From positions 1,798,001-1,862,000 of the forward strand of contig NZ_OZ034992.1 in the NCBI RefSeq assembly GCF_964030925.1: a stretch of DNA of 64,000 bases, read 5' to 3'. The first letter of the stretch is position 1; every line of letters begins with the position of its first letter. Of this stretch, positions 53,902 to 64,000 are shown piece after piece. This DNA comes from Spiroplasma_E sp902809815. Its GTDB lineage: Bacteria > Bacillota_I > Bacilli_A > Mycoplasmatales > VBWQ01. The notes under the pieces were generated by a model. It did no database searches. It was not told where the DNA came from and saw only the letters and a list, made by a program, of their open reading frames with translations. The position numbers and the translations under genes were made by a program.

Positions 53902-55247
53902 GTAATTTTGGTTATTTATTAGATATTGCTAAAAGAATGTATTTAAAACAACCTTTAAATATTACTAAAATTAAACAATTAGGTAGTCGTAAATCTGGTA
54001 AAACATTTAGTGATATTGAATTTCTTGGTATTTTATTAATGTTAGAAAATATTAATATTCATGCTTATTTAATTCGTAATATGTCAAAACAATTAAATGA
54101 TAGTTGACAAGAATTAAAGCAAATTATTAGAGCAACCTATCCTAGTATTAATTTTATTATTAGTGAAACTAAAAAAACTATTGAATTTAATGGTAGTAAA
54201 ATAACTTGTAAATATTTACATTCACAAGATAATAGTAATGTTAAATTAACTGGATTAGCAAGTAATTATTTATATGATTATGTAATTATATGAAGTGATG
54301 AAAGATATGAAATTACTGAAAATGATTATCAAGATTTAAAAGATGCAATAAGAGGTGCAAATCAATTATTAGAAATTGAAAGTTGTAATCCTTGGTCAAT
54401 TCTTAATGAATTTATTAAAAAAACTATAAATGCTTGTCCACAAAATGAAAAACAAATTATTAATGAATATGAACAATTTACTATTATTGATAATACTATT
54501 TATCATTATCAAAATTGAAAATTAAATACTCATTTAAAAGATAGTGATAAGCATCAATTATTAGAAATAGAAAAATTAGACCCAATATCTGCAAGAGTAA
54601 GAAGTCATGGATTAGTAGGTTATGAATCTGGTGGAATATATTCACATCTTATTCATAAGATATCACGTTTATTACAACCAAGTTATAGATTTAGTGCTGG
54701 ATTAGATTATGGGTTTAAAGATGATGCTTTAGCATGTGTATTAATAGGTTTTGATTATAATTTTAAATTTGTTAATGTTATTGATTGTTTAAAAATAGAA
54801 AATAAATTAATACGTTATGATAATAAGCAATTAGCAAGATTAGTAGTAGAGTTTTATATTAAATTAGCAAAAGAAAATAATTTGTTATATGAATATGGTT
54901 TAACTGTATATTGTGATTTTAGTAATTATACATTTATTGAAATGTTAAATGATACAGCAATTAAATATCAAGTTAATTCATGGCTATATTTTAAAGATTG
55001 TGTGAAATTAAGACTTGAGTTTAGAATAGGTAAGAATGTTGCTTTAATGGCATCAGAACGCTTAAATATTAGTATGAATGCACAAGCATTATTAGATGAA
55101 TTTAGATTGGCTGTATGAGACCCTAAAAGTATTAAACAAATACCATTAGCGGGTAATGACCATTTACGTGATGCATTTGATTATGCTATAGAACCATATA
55201 TTAGAAATTTAAGTGCAAATATAAATCCTTATTTTGAAAGGAAGTAA
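53895..55247 (+). CDS. Terminase large subunit
   Basis: 450 residues. ATPase and nuclease for DNA packaging. Walker A-like GSRKSGKT at 30-37, Walker B YVIIWSDE at 129-136, nuclease motifs AGLDYGFKDDA, VYCDFSNY and DHLRDAFDYAIE. TGA codons are Trp. Size and order fit a tailed dsDNA phage. Confidence 0.92.
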
Positions 55248-55250
55248 CAT

Positions 55251-56558
55251 ATGAATAATCATAATACTGAAATATTAACTCCTAATTGATGTATGATAAA
55301 TCTTCAAGAAATTATAGCAAATCATGCTTCTAAATTACTTTGGGGTAATGGTTATACTTTAACAAGTGAAGATGATGATTATAAAAGAGCAATTGAAAAA
55401 TTAAAAGAATGAAATAATTTTGATTCATTATTTTATCAAGATTGTCATATTAAATCTGGTTATGGTTATAGTATTGTTCAAATTGATAGAAGTAAAACTG
55501 GTAGAATTTCATTAAATTTTGCTCAACCATATGCTCAATCAAGAGTAGCAAGAGTATTAGAAACTGAATATAGTGCATCAACATGGTCAAGGTTACAATA
55601 TGATGACCAAAGTATTTATGTTAAAACAACATATACTCAAAATCAAATAATTAGATATTTTACTAGTGATTTTATTACATTAGATGGTTTACAAGAAAAA
55701 ATAAGTGATGATTTAAAATTACCTTTAATAGAAAATCATAATTTAGGTATTATTCCAGTTAAATTTATGCAAAATTTACCTAAAAAGAATTTCTTTGGTG
55801 GAGTTATTGGTGATTATTATCCAGATATGACACCAATTAAAAAATTACAAGAATTATTAAATAAAACATTTGAATCAATTAACCATGAACTTGAATGTAA
55901 TGTTACTCGTGTATTTTTAGATATTACTGAACAAGAAATAAATCAATCTAAAACTGCTTTTGATTTAAAAAAATTAATAGGTAAATTTATTTTACAAGCA
56001 AATTTAAGAAGTATGGGAAGTACTAGTGGAACACCACCAATTGCAATATTACAAGGTAATCCAATATTAGATAAATATGCAGATTTTATACAATTTATTA
56101 TTGATAAAGCATTTGAGGGTAGTGGATATAGTCCAGTAAATGATACTACAAGTCAAAAAACAGAAGCAGAAGTATTAATTACTAATTCAAGAGATATGGA
56201 AACTACAAGAATTAAAAGAACTTTAAATCAAAGTGATTGAAATGAAATATTTCAAAGATGTTTTATATTAATGGGATTAGATGGTGATAAATCTAAATGA
56301 ACATTTGAAATTAAAGAAAATACTATTATAGATAGATTAAAATCATTAGAAATTAATGAGAGAAAATTAGCATTAGATTTAACTAACAGAAAACGTATTC
56401 TTGTGCAAGAAGAAGGTGTTAGTGAAGAAGAAGCAATGAACATTCTTGAAGAAAATAGAAGAATGAGAAAAGAAGAAATTGATTTTGATAATAAGTTAGT
56501 AAAAGATATTGATGGAGAAACTAAAAATGATACCGAAAATAAATCATCAATTAATTAA
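55251..56558 (+). CDS. Phage portal protein
   Basis: 435 residues directly after terL. Portal-like features: a GYGYSIVQIDRSKTG wing, IPVKFMQNLPKKNFFGG, then a long helical segment (PIKKLQELLNKTFESINHEL) and an acidic coiled C-terminus. The portal forms the packaging ring. Called by order and pattern. Confidence 0.8.
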
Positions 56559-59379
56559 AACAGTTTGAAAATCAACTGGTGAAATTGAAAAAGATTTTAC
56601 ACAAAATAAAGATTTACAATTTCGTGTATGTCCTTTTACTATTATTTTAGGTGCTATAAATTCAACAGAAACGGGATATAAACCACCAACTTCAATACCT
56701 AATGATTATACTAGTTTTAGTAAAATCTTTACTGGTAGAGAAGCAATACAAGCAGTTTGAGACCATTCTTATTATCCTATTCAAAATAAAGATAATCCAG
56801 ATGAAGCATATAAACAATTACAAGTTGGTGATGTATTTTATGGAAATATTTTAAGTGACCAATTAGGTATTACTTATTCAGCAACTCCAGCAAATAATGC
56901 TTTTATTCAAGAACAAGCAATTAAAAATGTAGTTATTAATATTCCAAATGAAAAAAAGAATTTTAATTTTATTAATAATATTGTTTCAAATTTATATAAG
57001 TTATATATGATTCCAGAAATTAATAAAGTTATAAATACTGATAAATCTATTAAAGTTGATAGACAATGATATATTCTTGAAGTTGCAAGTAAAACTTATA
57101 ATAATGAAAATAAAGAACTTGCTTTTATTCAATGTACTTTTAGTTCGTTAAATGATAAATTAGCAACTAGTGGATTAGCAATTAATCAATATGTACAATT
57201 AGGTGCCCCGGGCGACCCAGTTGCATTACCAGCATTAGATGAAAATAATAATATTATTTTAGATAGTAATTATTTACCGCCATTACCAGTTACTCATTGT
57301 CAAATATCTTTTTATGGTTCAGTAAAACCTATTTCAATAGCATTATGAGGTAGAGATATTGATAATAATCCTATTAATACTAAACAACATAAATATAGAC
57401 AATATCCAAGTAAATTATTATTTCCATGACAATATCAATGTTCAACTTATGACCCAGTAAGTTTTCAAGCATTACCAGAAACTAATTATGTATTAACTGT
57501 TCAAGGACAATCAGTTATGGATAGTTATCAAGATTGACAAAAAGTAATTGCTCCAAATTATGATGATGGAGCAACTAAACATTATGAAGGTCATTTAAGA
57601 ACTGATGTTGAAAAAACTAAAAATACTAATAAAGTTGATGTATCAAATAGATTAGTAAATTATTGAGATAATAATTTTTTAAATGGTGCTGAAATTGAAG
57701 ATTATATTTATGCAACTGCTGGTAATCCATATTTTCAATATTATAATAAAAATAATAAAAAATTTATTGGTAATACTCATTATAATATGAATAATAATAA
57801 ATTTAAGCAATTAAATACTATAAATGCATTACATTATTTTATTTATAATCCTATTAGTGAAATACCTTTAACAGTTAGAGAAACTATTAAAATTAATCTT
57901 AATACTATACCTATATTTGGTTCATTTATGAATGCTTTTGTTGGTGGTTTAGATATTGGTGCTAAATTATCAAGTAATTTATTAATACCTCAATTTCCTT
58001 ATATAAATGGATTAATATCTGCTGAATTATATAATTTTTATACAACATTATTATATAGTTCACAAAGTACTAATCCAGCATTAATTCCATTAGATGTATT
58101 TAGAAATGAAACACCAGATGCTATTCAATCAGTATTAGGTACAACCAGTCATATGACATCATTTACATTTAATTTAACTGATAAATTATCAATGGCAAGA
58201 TTTGATATTAATAATCAATCATTTAATGATAATTCTGTACAAGAAACAGTAAATTTAGGTCAATTAGATATTAAAAATAAAAATTTAGTTAATTTATTAG
58301 CAAAAGATGATATTGATACATCATTATTACAACCACCAGATTTTACTAATACTAATATAGTAAAATGAGCAATTGATATGATTGATATTAAAGTTGTTGG
58401 TAAAAGTAATTTTAAAATAACATTTTATAGTATGCCTGATAATAGAAATGGTGCTGTTAATGATAATTTTAGTATTTGAAGTGGGACTTATCAAACAGTA
58501 GGTAAAGCAAGTAATAATAGTAGATTAATTCAAAATACATTTATTTTAGCAAATAATACTTTTAAATTTGACCAACCATTTAATTATCCACAAGCAATAC
58601 AACCACCACCAATAATAGAGAGAGCGCATCCTATATTTATTGATTTAAGTAATCAAAGTAAATATGGAATTAATAATGATATTAACAGTACTCTTAACAG
58701 TTCAAAAGATACTTATCAAATGAGACCAAATTGAAGAGAAAATCAAGAAACCGGTAAATTTTTAAACTATATACATATTAATGTTAAAGATTATGGATAT
58801 GAAAATATTGATAAATTTATGAATGATTATGAAAGTATAACATTTAATTTTAATTTTATTATGAATGCAAAATGAAGATTAACAACTGTAAGTGATGATT
58901 ATGTTAATTCTAAAAATTGATTTACACCTATTATTATTAAATTAAATGAGATTGGTAATATCACTGATGGTCAAGGTTTAAATGCAAGTTTTCAAGATAA
59001 TGATAATACTTATAATAATAATTCTGGTAATCATCAAGATATGAATAATAATTGAATATTTAATGTAAATAATTCTCAAAATGATGGATTACACCCAAAT
59101 CAAATTGCTTTTTTAAAAAGTTTAGAAAGATTAAATAAAATATATATTAATAATTTATTATGAACAAATGATAATCCAAGTAGTGGTAAAACATTGCCAT
59201 CATCAGTATGATTTAAAATAATGGCATTTAAAGGTGATAGTGATGATTGAATATCAATTCAATATCAATTTATAGCAACATTTGTTGGATTAAATTATCT
59301 TACTGGAGCAACTATAAGCAATGCTAATTGAAAATTACAAACTACGTCATTGGTAATTAATCCAAAAAGTTCAACTTAG
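56527..59379 (+). CDS. Large phage structural protein of unknown type
   Basis: 950 residues with TGA as Trp. It overlaps the portal end by 32 bp and precedes the scaffold-like gene. Asn/Ile/Gln-rich, mostly beta-like, without signal peptide or known motif. A Gly-rich, hydrophobic stretch (FGSFMNAFVGGLDIGAKL) lies near residue 460. Its position between portal and scaffold is unusual for such a large protein. Options are a minor capsid, tail or ejection protein. Confidence 0.65.
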
Positions 59380-59395
59380 AAAGGTGGTGGTAATT

Positions 59396-59908
59396 ATGTT
59401 AAATGAAAATGAAATGAAAGAAGGTAATACTATGGAAGAAAAAGAAAAAGATGAACAAGAAAGTGAATCAAATTCAACAGATAATGAATCAAAAGAGCCA
59501 AAAAGTGAATCAAAACCCAAAGAAAATGAATCAAAACCAGTAGAAAGTGAATCAAAAGACAATGAAACTGAAGAGTCTAAAGAACCAACTTTAGAAGATA
59601 AATATAAAGAATTAGAAGAAAAATATAATGCTTTATATAAAGAAAAAACTGATAAAGATAGAGAAATTAGACATTCAGAAAGTTATAAAAAATATGATTT
59701 ATCACAAGAAAATATTAATTTATTAAAAAGATATCTTGGAGATAAAGATGATATTGAAGAAGAATTATCATTATTAAATAAAGATTTTCCACATTTATTT
59801 AATAAAAATAAAGATACAAATATTAGTAATTCTTTAGATGTAAAAGATAAATTTAAAGAAAATAAAAAAGAAGATGTAGATACTAGTAAATTAGGAATGG
59901 TAGGTTAA
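59396..59908 (+). CDS. Scaffold-like protein
   Basis: 170 residues, strongly acidic, Glu/Ser/Lys-rich with degenerate repeats (SESKPKENESK), then a coiled coil (EDKYKELEEKYNALY). Located before the major capsid gene, as scaffolding proteins are. Ribosome site aaaggtgg; ATG 59396 chosen. Confidence 0.65.
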   Translation: MLNENEMKEGNTMEEKEKDEQESESNSTDNESKEPKSESKPKENESKPVESESKDNETEESKEPTLEDKYKELEEKYNALYKEKTDKDREIRHSESYKKYDLSQENINLLKRYLGDKDDIEEELSLLNKDFPHLFNKNKDTNISNSLDVKDKFKENKKEDVDTSKLGMVG

Positions 59909-59910
59909 AT

Positions 59911-60117
59911 ATGACTATTAAAGAATTTAATAAAAAATATGAAAATATTCAAAGTGATTATCCTGATATTTTTAATATTACTAGAAGTACTCGTATAGAA
60001 ATAATAAATACTTTAGAAAGTATTAAAGGATATGAAAAAAGTATCAATTGTTTAGAAAAAATACTTAATTTTGAAAAACAAGTATTAAATGATTTAAAAC
60101 AAATTAAAGGAGAATAA
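59911..60117 (+). CDS. Small phage protein
   Basis: 68 residues, helical with paired Lys/Glu, between scaffold and capsid genes, starting 2 bp after the previous stop. No motif recognised. Confidence 0.5.
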   Translation: MTIKEFNKKYENIQSDYPDIFNITRSTRIEIINTLESIKGYEKSINCLEKILNFEKQVLNDLKQIKGE

Positions 60118-60119
60118 AT

Positions 60120-61310
60120 ATGGCAATTATTACAACACAATCAACAACAATTAATGACCCTAGTACACCTAGTGGTAAAGCAGATTTATCAGTTAAATAT
60201 CTTAAAAATTTAAAAGTTTTATTATCAAAAAGAGTAGCATTAATTAATGCAACAGTAGAGAATAGAGAACAATTAGATGCTGGTACTGCTATTTATGATG
60301 TTACAAAACGTAATATTACACAAGATTATAAACGTGGTGCTGGTGAAAATGATGTAACAGCAATTAGAACAGAACAAATTCTTTTAAATAAATCAAAAGA
60401 AATTAATTATGAAATTGAAACATTAGATTTAAAAAGATTAGGTGCTAAATTTGAAGATGGTGGAATTACTATGGGTGATAGTTATGTTTCTGGTTGAATT
60501 GATGCAAAAGCAAAATCAGTAGAAGTATATTTAGTTGCTAAATTACTTCAATTAGCAGTTAAAACAGCAAACGAAAATGGCATTATTAATATTACATTAC
60601 CAACTAATCCTAAAACAGATGATTATAGAGCATTATTATGATTAAAAATCTCAACTACATTAGCAACTTTAAAAGCAAGAATTACTGATGAATATATTGG
60701 TACAAATGAAGAAGATTATACATTATGAGTATCTAGTTTTTTTAAACCGTTAGTTTTATTAGCAAATGCTAATTTAGGTAGTGAAAGTTCTAGTGAAGCA
60801 TTAGCTAGTGGTAAAGTATTAGAAATTGGTGGTATTAAAATTATAGAATGTCCATGATTAGGAAGAAATTATCCAGCTGGAGTTATTGATAAACAAGAAG
60901 GATTTGACTTTAGGGGTTGTGATGCTGTATTAGTGCATAAAGAAGCATTGGCATTTCCGTTTAATCGTGGTCTTGATAATACATTTATTTTACAAACTAA
61001 TGGTAATATTAAAAACTTTCATAAGTTTTTAGTAAGTGATGGTAAAGCATTAAGACCAGATTTAGTTAAAGGATTTACAGTTACTTCAAGTATAGATATT
61101 GCAACAGCAATTGAATTTACTAATTTAGGTGCTATTACTATGGCTGGTGCAACACCAACTGCAGATGAAGTAGAAAAAGCAGTTATTGCTAAAAATCCTA
61201 ATTATCGAAAAGGTAATGCTAATTTTTCAGATTTAACAGCAACAAGTGCTAATGTTGAAGGTAAAAATTTATATGATGGTTCTTTACAAGTAACTTTTAC
61301 AAAGAAGTAA
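60120..61310 (+). CDS. Major capsid protein
   Basis: 396 residues. Order (after scaffold), length and the profile of conserved-looking beta/alpha segments (ENREQLDAGTAIYDV, GRNYPAGVID, GCDAVLVHKEALAFPF) fit an HK97-fold capsid protein. One TGA-Trp near residue 126. Ribosome site aaggaga. Confidence 0.75.
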
Positions 61311-61315
61311 TTTAA

Positions 61316-62095
61316 ATGCCTATTATTTTACTTTTAAGAATAATATTAGAAACTGCTGTTAGTGATATTCAAACTGCTGAATTAATAGAAAAATTTAAAA
61401 AAAATAATTCATTATTTAATAGTTTTTTAAAAAATCCAGCAGGAATATTAAAAAATCAATTAATGTCAAAAATTTTAGGACAAGGTAAATCACAAAAAGA
61501 ATTATCAGAATTTCAACAAGTTTTACAAAAATTAACAAATTTACCAGTAATTCATAAAAAAATAATGACACATATTACTAATAATAATATTGCTAAATTA
61601 CAACATATTCAAAAACAATATTTAAATGGTAAGTCATTAATGGATAAAGGTAAAGAAATAATAATGAATTCTTTAACACAAGAAGATTATGATTCTATGA
61701 TTGGAGTTTATGTAAATCTTTCAAGTTCTGCTCTTGCTGGTGGTATATGAACTCCAGTAGTACAAGCACAATCTGGTACTTATGGTATTGCTACATTAAC
61801 TTATAGAACTAATTTATCTAAAAGTTATGATTATTTTAATGTTTCAAGAGAAACTTGAATTGATATGTGTAAATCTATGGGTGCTTATGGAACTGGTGCT
61901 AATAGTGTTTTTATAAGAGAATATTTAGGTGGAGTAAATAAAACTAAAAAAGAAATGAATGCTACTGTTAGAAGAAATGTTAGTCAATTAAATAGAGCAG
62001 TAACTAAACCTAATAAATCAGTTATTAGTACAGTTAATAAATCACAAGCAGTACAAGGATATGGAAGGTTTAAAAATTATGGAAAACAAAAATAA
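61316..62095 (+). CDS. Phage morphogenesis protein
   Basis: 259 residues. The first half is helical (SKILGQGKSQKELSEFQQVL) and the second is compact with YGIATLTYRTNLSKSYDYF and a basic tail. It overlaps the next gene by 17 bp. A head or tail-completion role is likely. No family recognised. Confidence 0.6.
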
Positions 62096-63821
62096 TATTG
62101 ATTGAAATGTAAATTTAAATTATATTACAAAAGATGATTTAAAAACTATATATGGTTTTATACCAGATGCTGACCAAACTACTACTGATAATACTAAAAC
62201 TGATTTTACTATTATGGCAATTGCTATATCAAGTGAACGTATTAATACTATTACTGGTAATTTAATTGAACAAACTGGATTTAATAATTTAAATGAAACT
62301 CAAAAACAATTAACTAAAAGAGCAACAGCAAGAATGACTATTTATTATTTAACAGTTGGAATGGCATTTATAAGAAGTTCAGTATCTATTAGTGGTAATG
62401 GTTTATCAAGTAGTATTAGTCCCCCAAGTGAACCAGATTATGTATTAATGGAAGTATATAATTTATTACAACAAGCAAATTTACATACTCCAAGAAAAGC
62501 AATTAATAATCCTATTTCATGTAATACAGATAATTTTAATACTCCTAGTATTTTTGATGAAAGTGATACTAAACTAATTACTTGAGATTCTGGTAATAAA
62601 ACATTTTTACAAAAAATGAGTTTAATTGAAGGTACTGGTATAAAAATAGATAATGTTAGTGATACTATACCTAAATTAAAAATTCATGTTGATAGTAATA
62701 TTGATTCATTATGAGAAGTTGATAAAGATAATATTAATTTTGTTAAATTAAAAGATGATAAAGGTATTATTGCTAATAATAAAAGAATTATTGATGTTGG
62801 AACACCTACTTTTGAAACTGATGCAACTAACAAAGAATATGTTGATAATAAAATACCAGATTTAACTAATTATTATAAAAAATCTGTTTTTATGAAAGGA
62901 TATTTTACATATAAAGATGATAGAGACCAATTATGAATAAATGATAGTTCAAATAGTTCTCTTGCTATCTCATTATTGCTTAATAATACTTATGGAAGAT
63001 TAGAAACTACTAATAAAACTATTGTTGGTGCTATTAATGAAAATAAAACTAATATTGATAAAAAACAAGATAAAGAAAATTGAAAAATAATAGGTAAAAG
63101 TATAAATAATCGTAAATATGGTGATTTTAATCTTGCTTTTAATACTCTTTATAGAGTAATTATTACATGGGAATCTCCACCATTTCATCAAGTAAATACA
63201 AGAATAACAGTAGAATTTAAAACAGGTAATTATTTAGGTGGAATACATGGAAGTAAAATATTTCTTACAAAAGGTTTAATTAATAATGAAGAAGGTATTT
63301 TATATTTACAATTATTAGATATTAATAAATGACAATTAATTTTAGAAGGTGGAAATGAAAAATATGCAAATATTTTTTCATTAGAAGAATTACAAAATAC
63401 AGTTAAAGTAGATATTATTCAACCTATAAAAATTACAAGTCATACTTTAAAAATAAATGAATTAAAAAATAATGAGATTAATATTGAATTACCAAATACT
63501 CCAACACCAAGTCCAAGTATTCCACAATGAAAAGAAGTAGGAACAAAAGTTAATATAAATCATATTAAATATACTTTTAAATCAAATACTAAATATAAAA
63601 TTTATTATAATTTTGAAAGTCAATCAAGTAATAAGAAATTTGCTTTTATGTCTAAAGAATTTTTATACGGTGAATTGAATACTGATGTTCAAACATTATA
63701 TTGAGATAAAGTTAATGATAGAATAATAATTTCTTTACAAATGCAAAATGATACCATTGCTATTGTTAGTGACCCTACAAGATATGGTCAACTTTTAAAA
63801 TTAGAAGAATTACAGGAATAG
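62079..63821 (+). CDS. Fusion of head-connector-like and tail-fibre-like parts
   Basis: 580 residues. The N-terminal about 120 residues (YITKDDLKTIYGF, then helical SSERINTITGNLIEQTG) resemble head-tail connector proteins. A fibre-like region follows, with DVGTPTFETDATNKEYVDNK and TIVGAINENKTNIDKKQ, motifs typical of phage tail-fibre trimers. A repetitive beta tail ends the protein. A second copy of residues about 192-435 lies at 41022-41741. Confidence 0.65.
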
Positions 63822-63825
63822 TATT

Positions 63826-63948
63826 ATGTTTTTTAAAATTATAAAGATTATTTTAGGTTTAATTGGAGTAATTCTATCATCAGCAACTGCTGGTTTAATT
63901 ATATTTATTATTGTAAAAATTATATTAAAAATTAATCAAATATTTTAG
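63826..63948 (+). CDS. Tiny membrane protein
   Basis: 40 residues: almost entirely one or two hydrophobic helices (LGLIGVILSSATAGLIIF). Starts 4 bp after the previous stop. A holin or virion membrane role is conceivable. Confidence 0.45.
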   Translation: MFFKIIKIILGLIGVILSSATAGLIIFIIVKIILKINQIF

Positions 63949-63965
63949 AAAGGTGGTGATTTAAT

Positions 63966-64000
63966 ATGGATACTACAACAATTATTATAGTTGCTAATTT
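63966..64000 (+). CDS. Start of a further phage gene (partial)
   Basis: ATG 63966 behind aaaggtgg; begins MDTTTIIIVAN and runs off the window. Confidence 0.5.
   Translation, partial: MDTTTIIIVAN

Noticed and set aside
59371..59562. Minus-strand frame opposite the scaffold gene
   Set aside because: A shadow of the low-complexity acidic region on the plus strand.

Overview
The window is a very AT-rich mollicute chromosome segment, most likely Spiroplasma. TGA must be read as tryptophan: nearly every conserved gene (atpA, atpB, atpG, prfA, prmC, the PTS permease, the phage terminase) is open only with that code. Only release factor RF1 (prfA) is seen, which fits. All CDS coordinates below use translation table 4.

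Chromosomal core (about 0.5-30 kb, almost all minus strand). An octapeptide-repeat protein (cut by an IS), an AlkD-like DNA glycosylase, a membrane protein and a glucose/GlcNAc-type PTS EIICB permease come first. A complete F-type ATP synthase operon follows, in the order upp-atpI-B-E-F-H-A-G-D-C-DUF1146. Small membrane proteins, a frameshifted lipoprotein and tsaC come next, then the rpmE / pseudo-ABC protein / nrnA / tdk / prfA / prmC cluster. The upp, tsaC, prmC, prfA, tdk, rpmE neighbourhood matches the Bacillus order, but a PRD/Mga-like regulator shredded by two IS5-family copies now sits between tsaC and prmC.

Mobile and decayed zone (about 30-49 kb). Four near-identical IS5-family copies (two ORFs joined by a likely -1 frameshift) lie at 20.0, 21.8, 30.3 and 34.2 kb, with a 40-bp remnant palindrome at 45.8 kb. 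Four copies of an IS3-like element lie at the left edge and at 5.4, 39.9 and 41.7 kb. Between them are plasmid- or phage-like fragments: a ribbon-helix-helix protein, a frameshifted Mbov_0401-type transposase-like gene, a truncated portal plus two structural genes of one phage, a 720-bp second copy of part of a tail gene trapped between two IS3-like copies, a phage recombination module (PD-(D/E)XK exonuclease plus IS-truncated RecT), a decayed restriction-modification locus with an HsdS-like half subunit, and an HU protein.

Tailed prophage (about 49.8-64 kb, plus strand, running off the right edge). Small early genes and a truncated exonuclease are followed by an intact Mbov_0401-type transposase-like gene on the minus strand, a membrane protein, and a packaging and head module: terS, terL, portal, a 950-residue structural protein of unknown type, scaffold-like protein, major capsid protein, two further morphogenesis or tail proteins and a tiny membrane protein. 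This is a dsDNA tailed phage, distinct from the filamentous plectroviruses usually described in Spiroplasma.

The most unusual items are a degenerate ABC ATPase with a coiled-coil insertion, a structured candidate ncRNA at 44.9-45.1 kb, twin leader hairpins in front of two unrelated genes, paired hairpins beside a pyrimidine tract at the head of the prophage, and an octapeptide-repeat protein.
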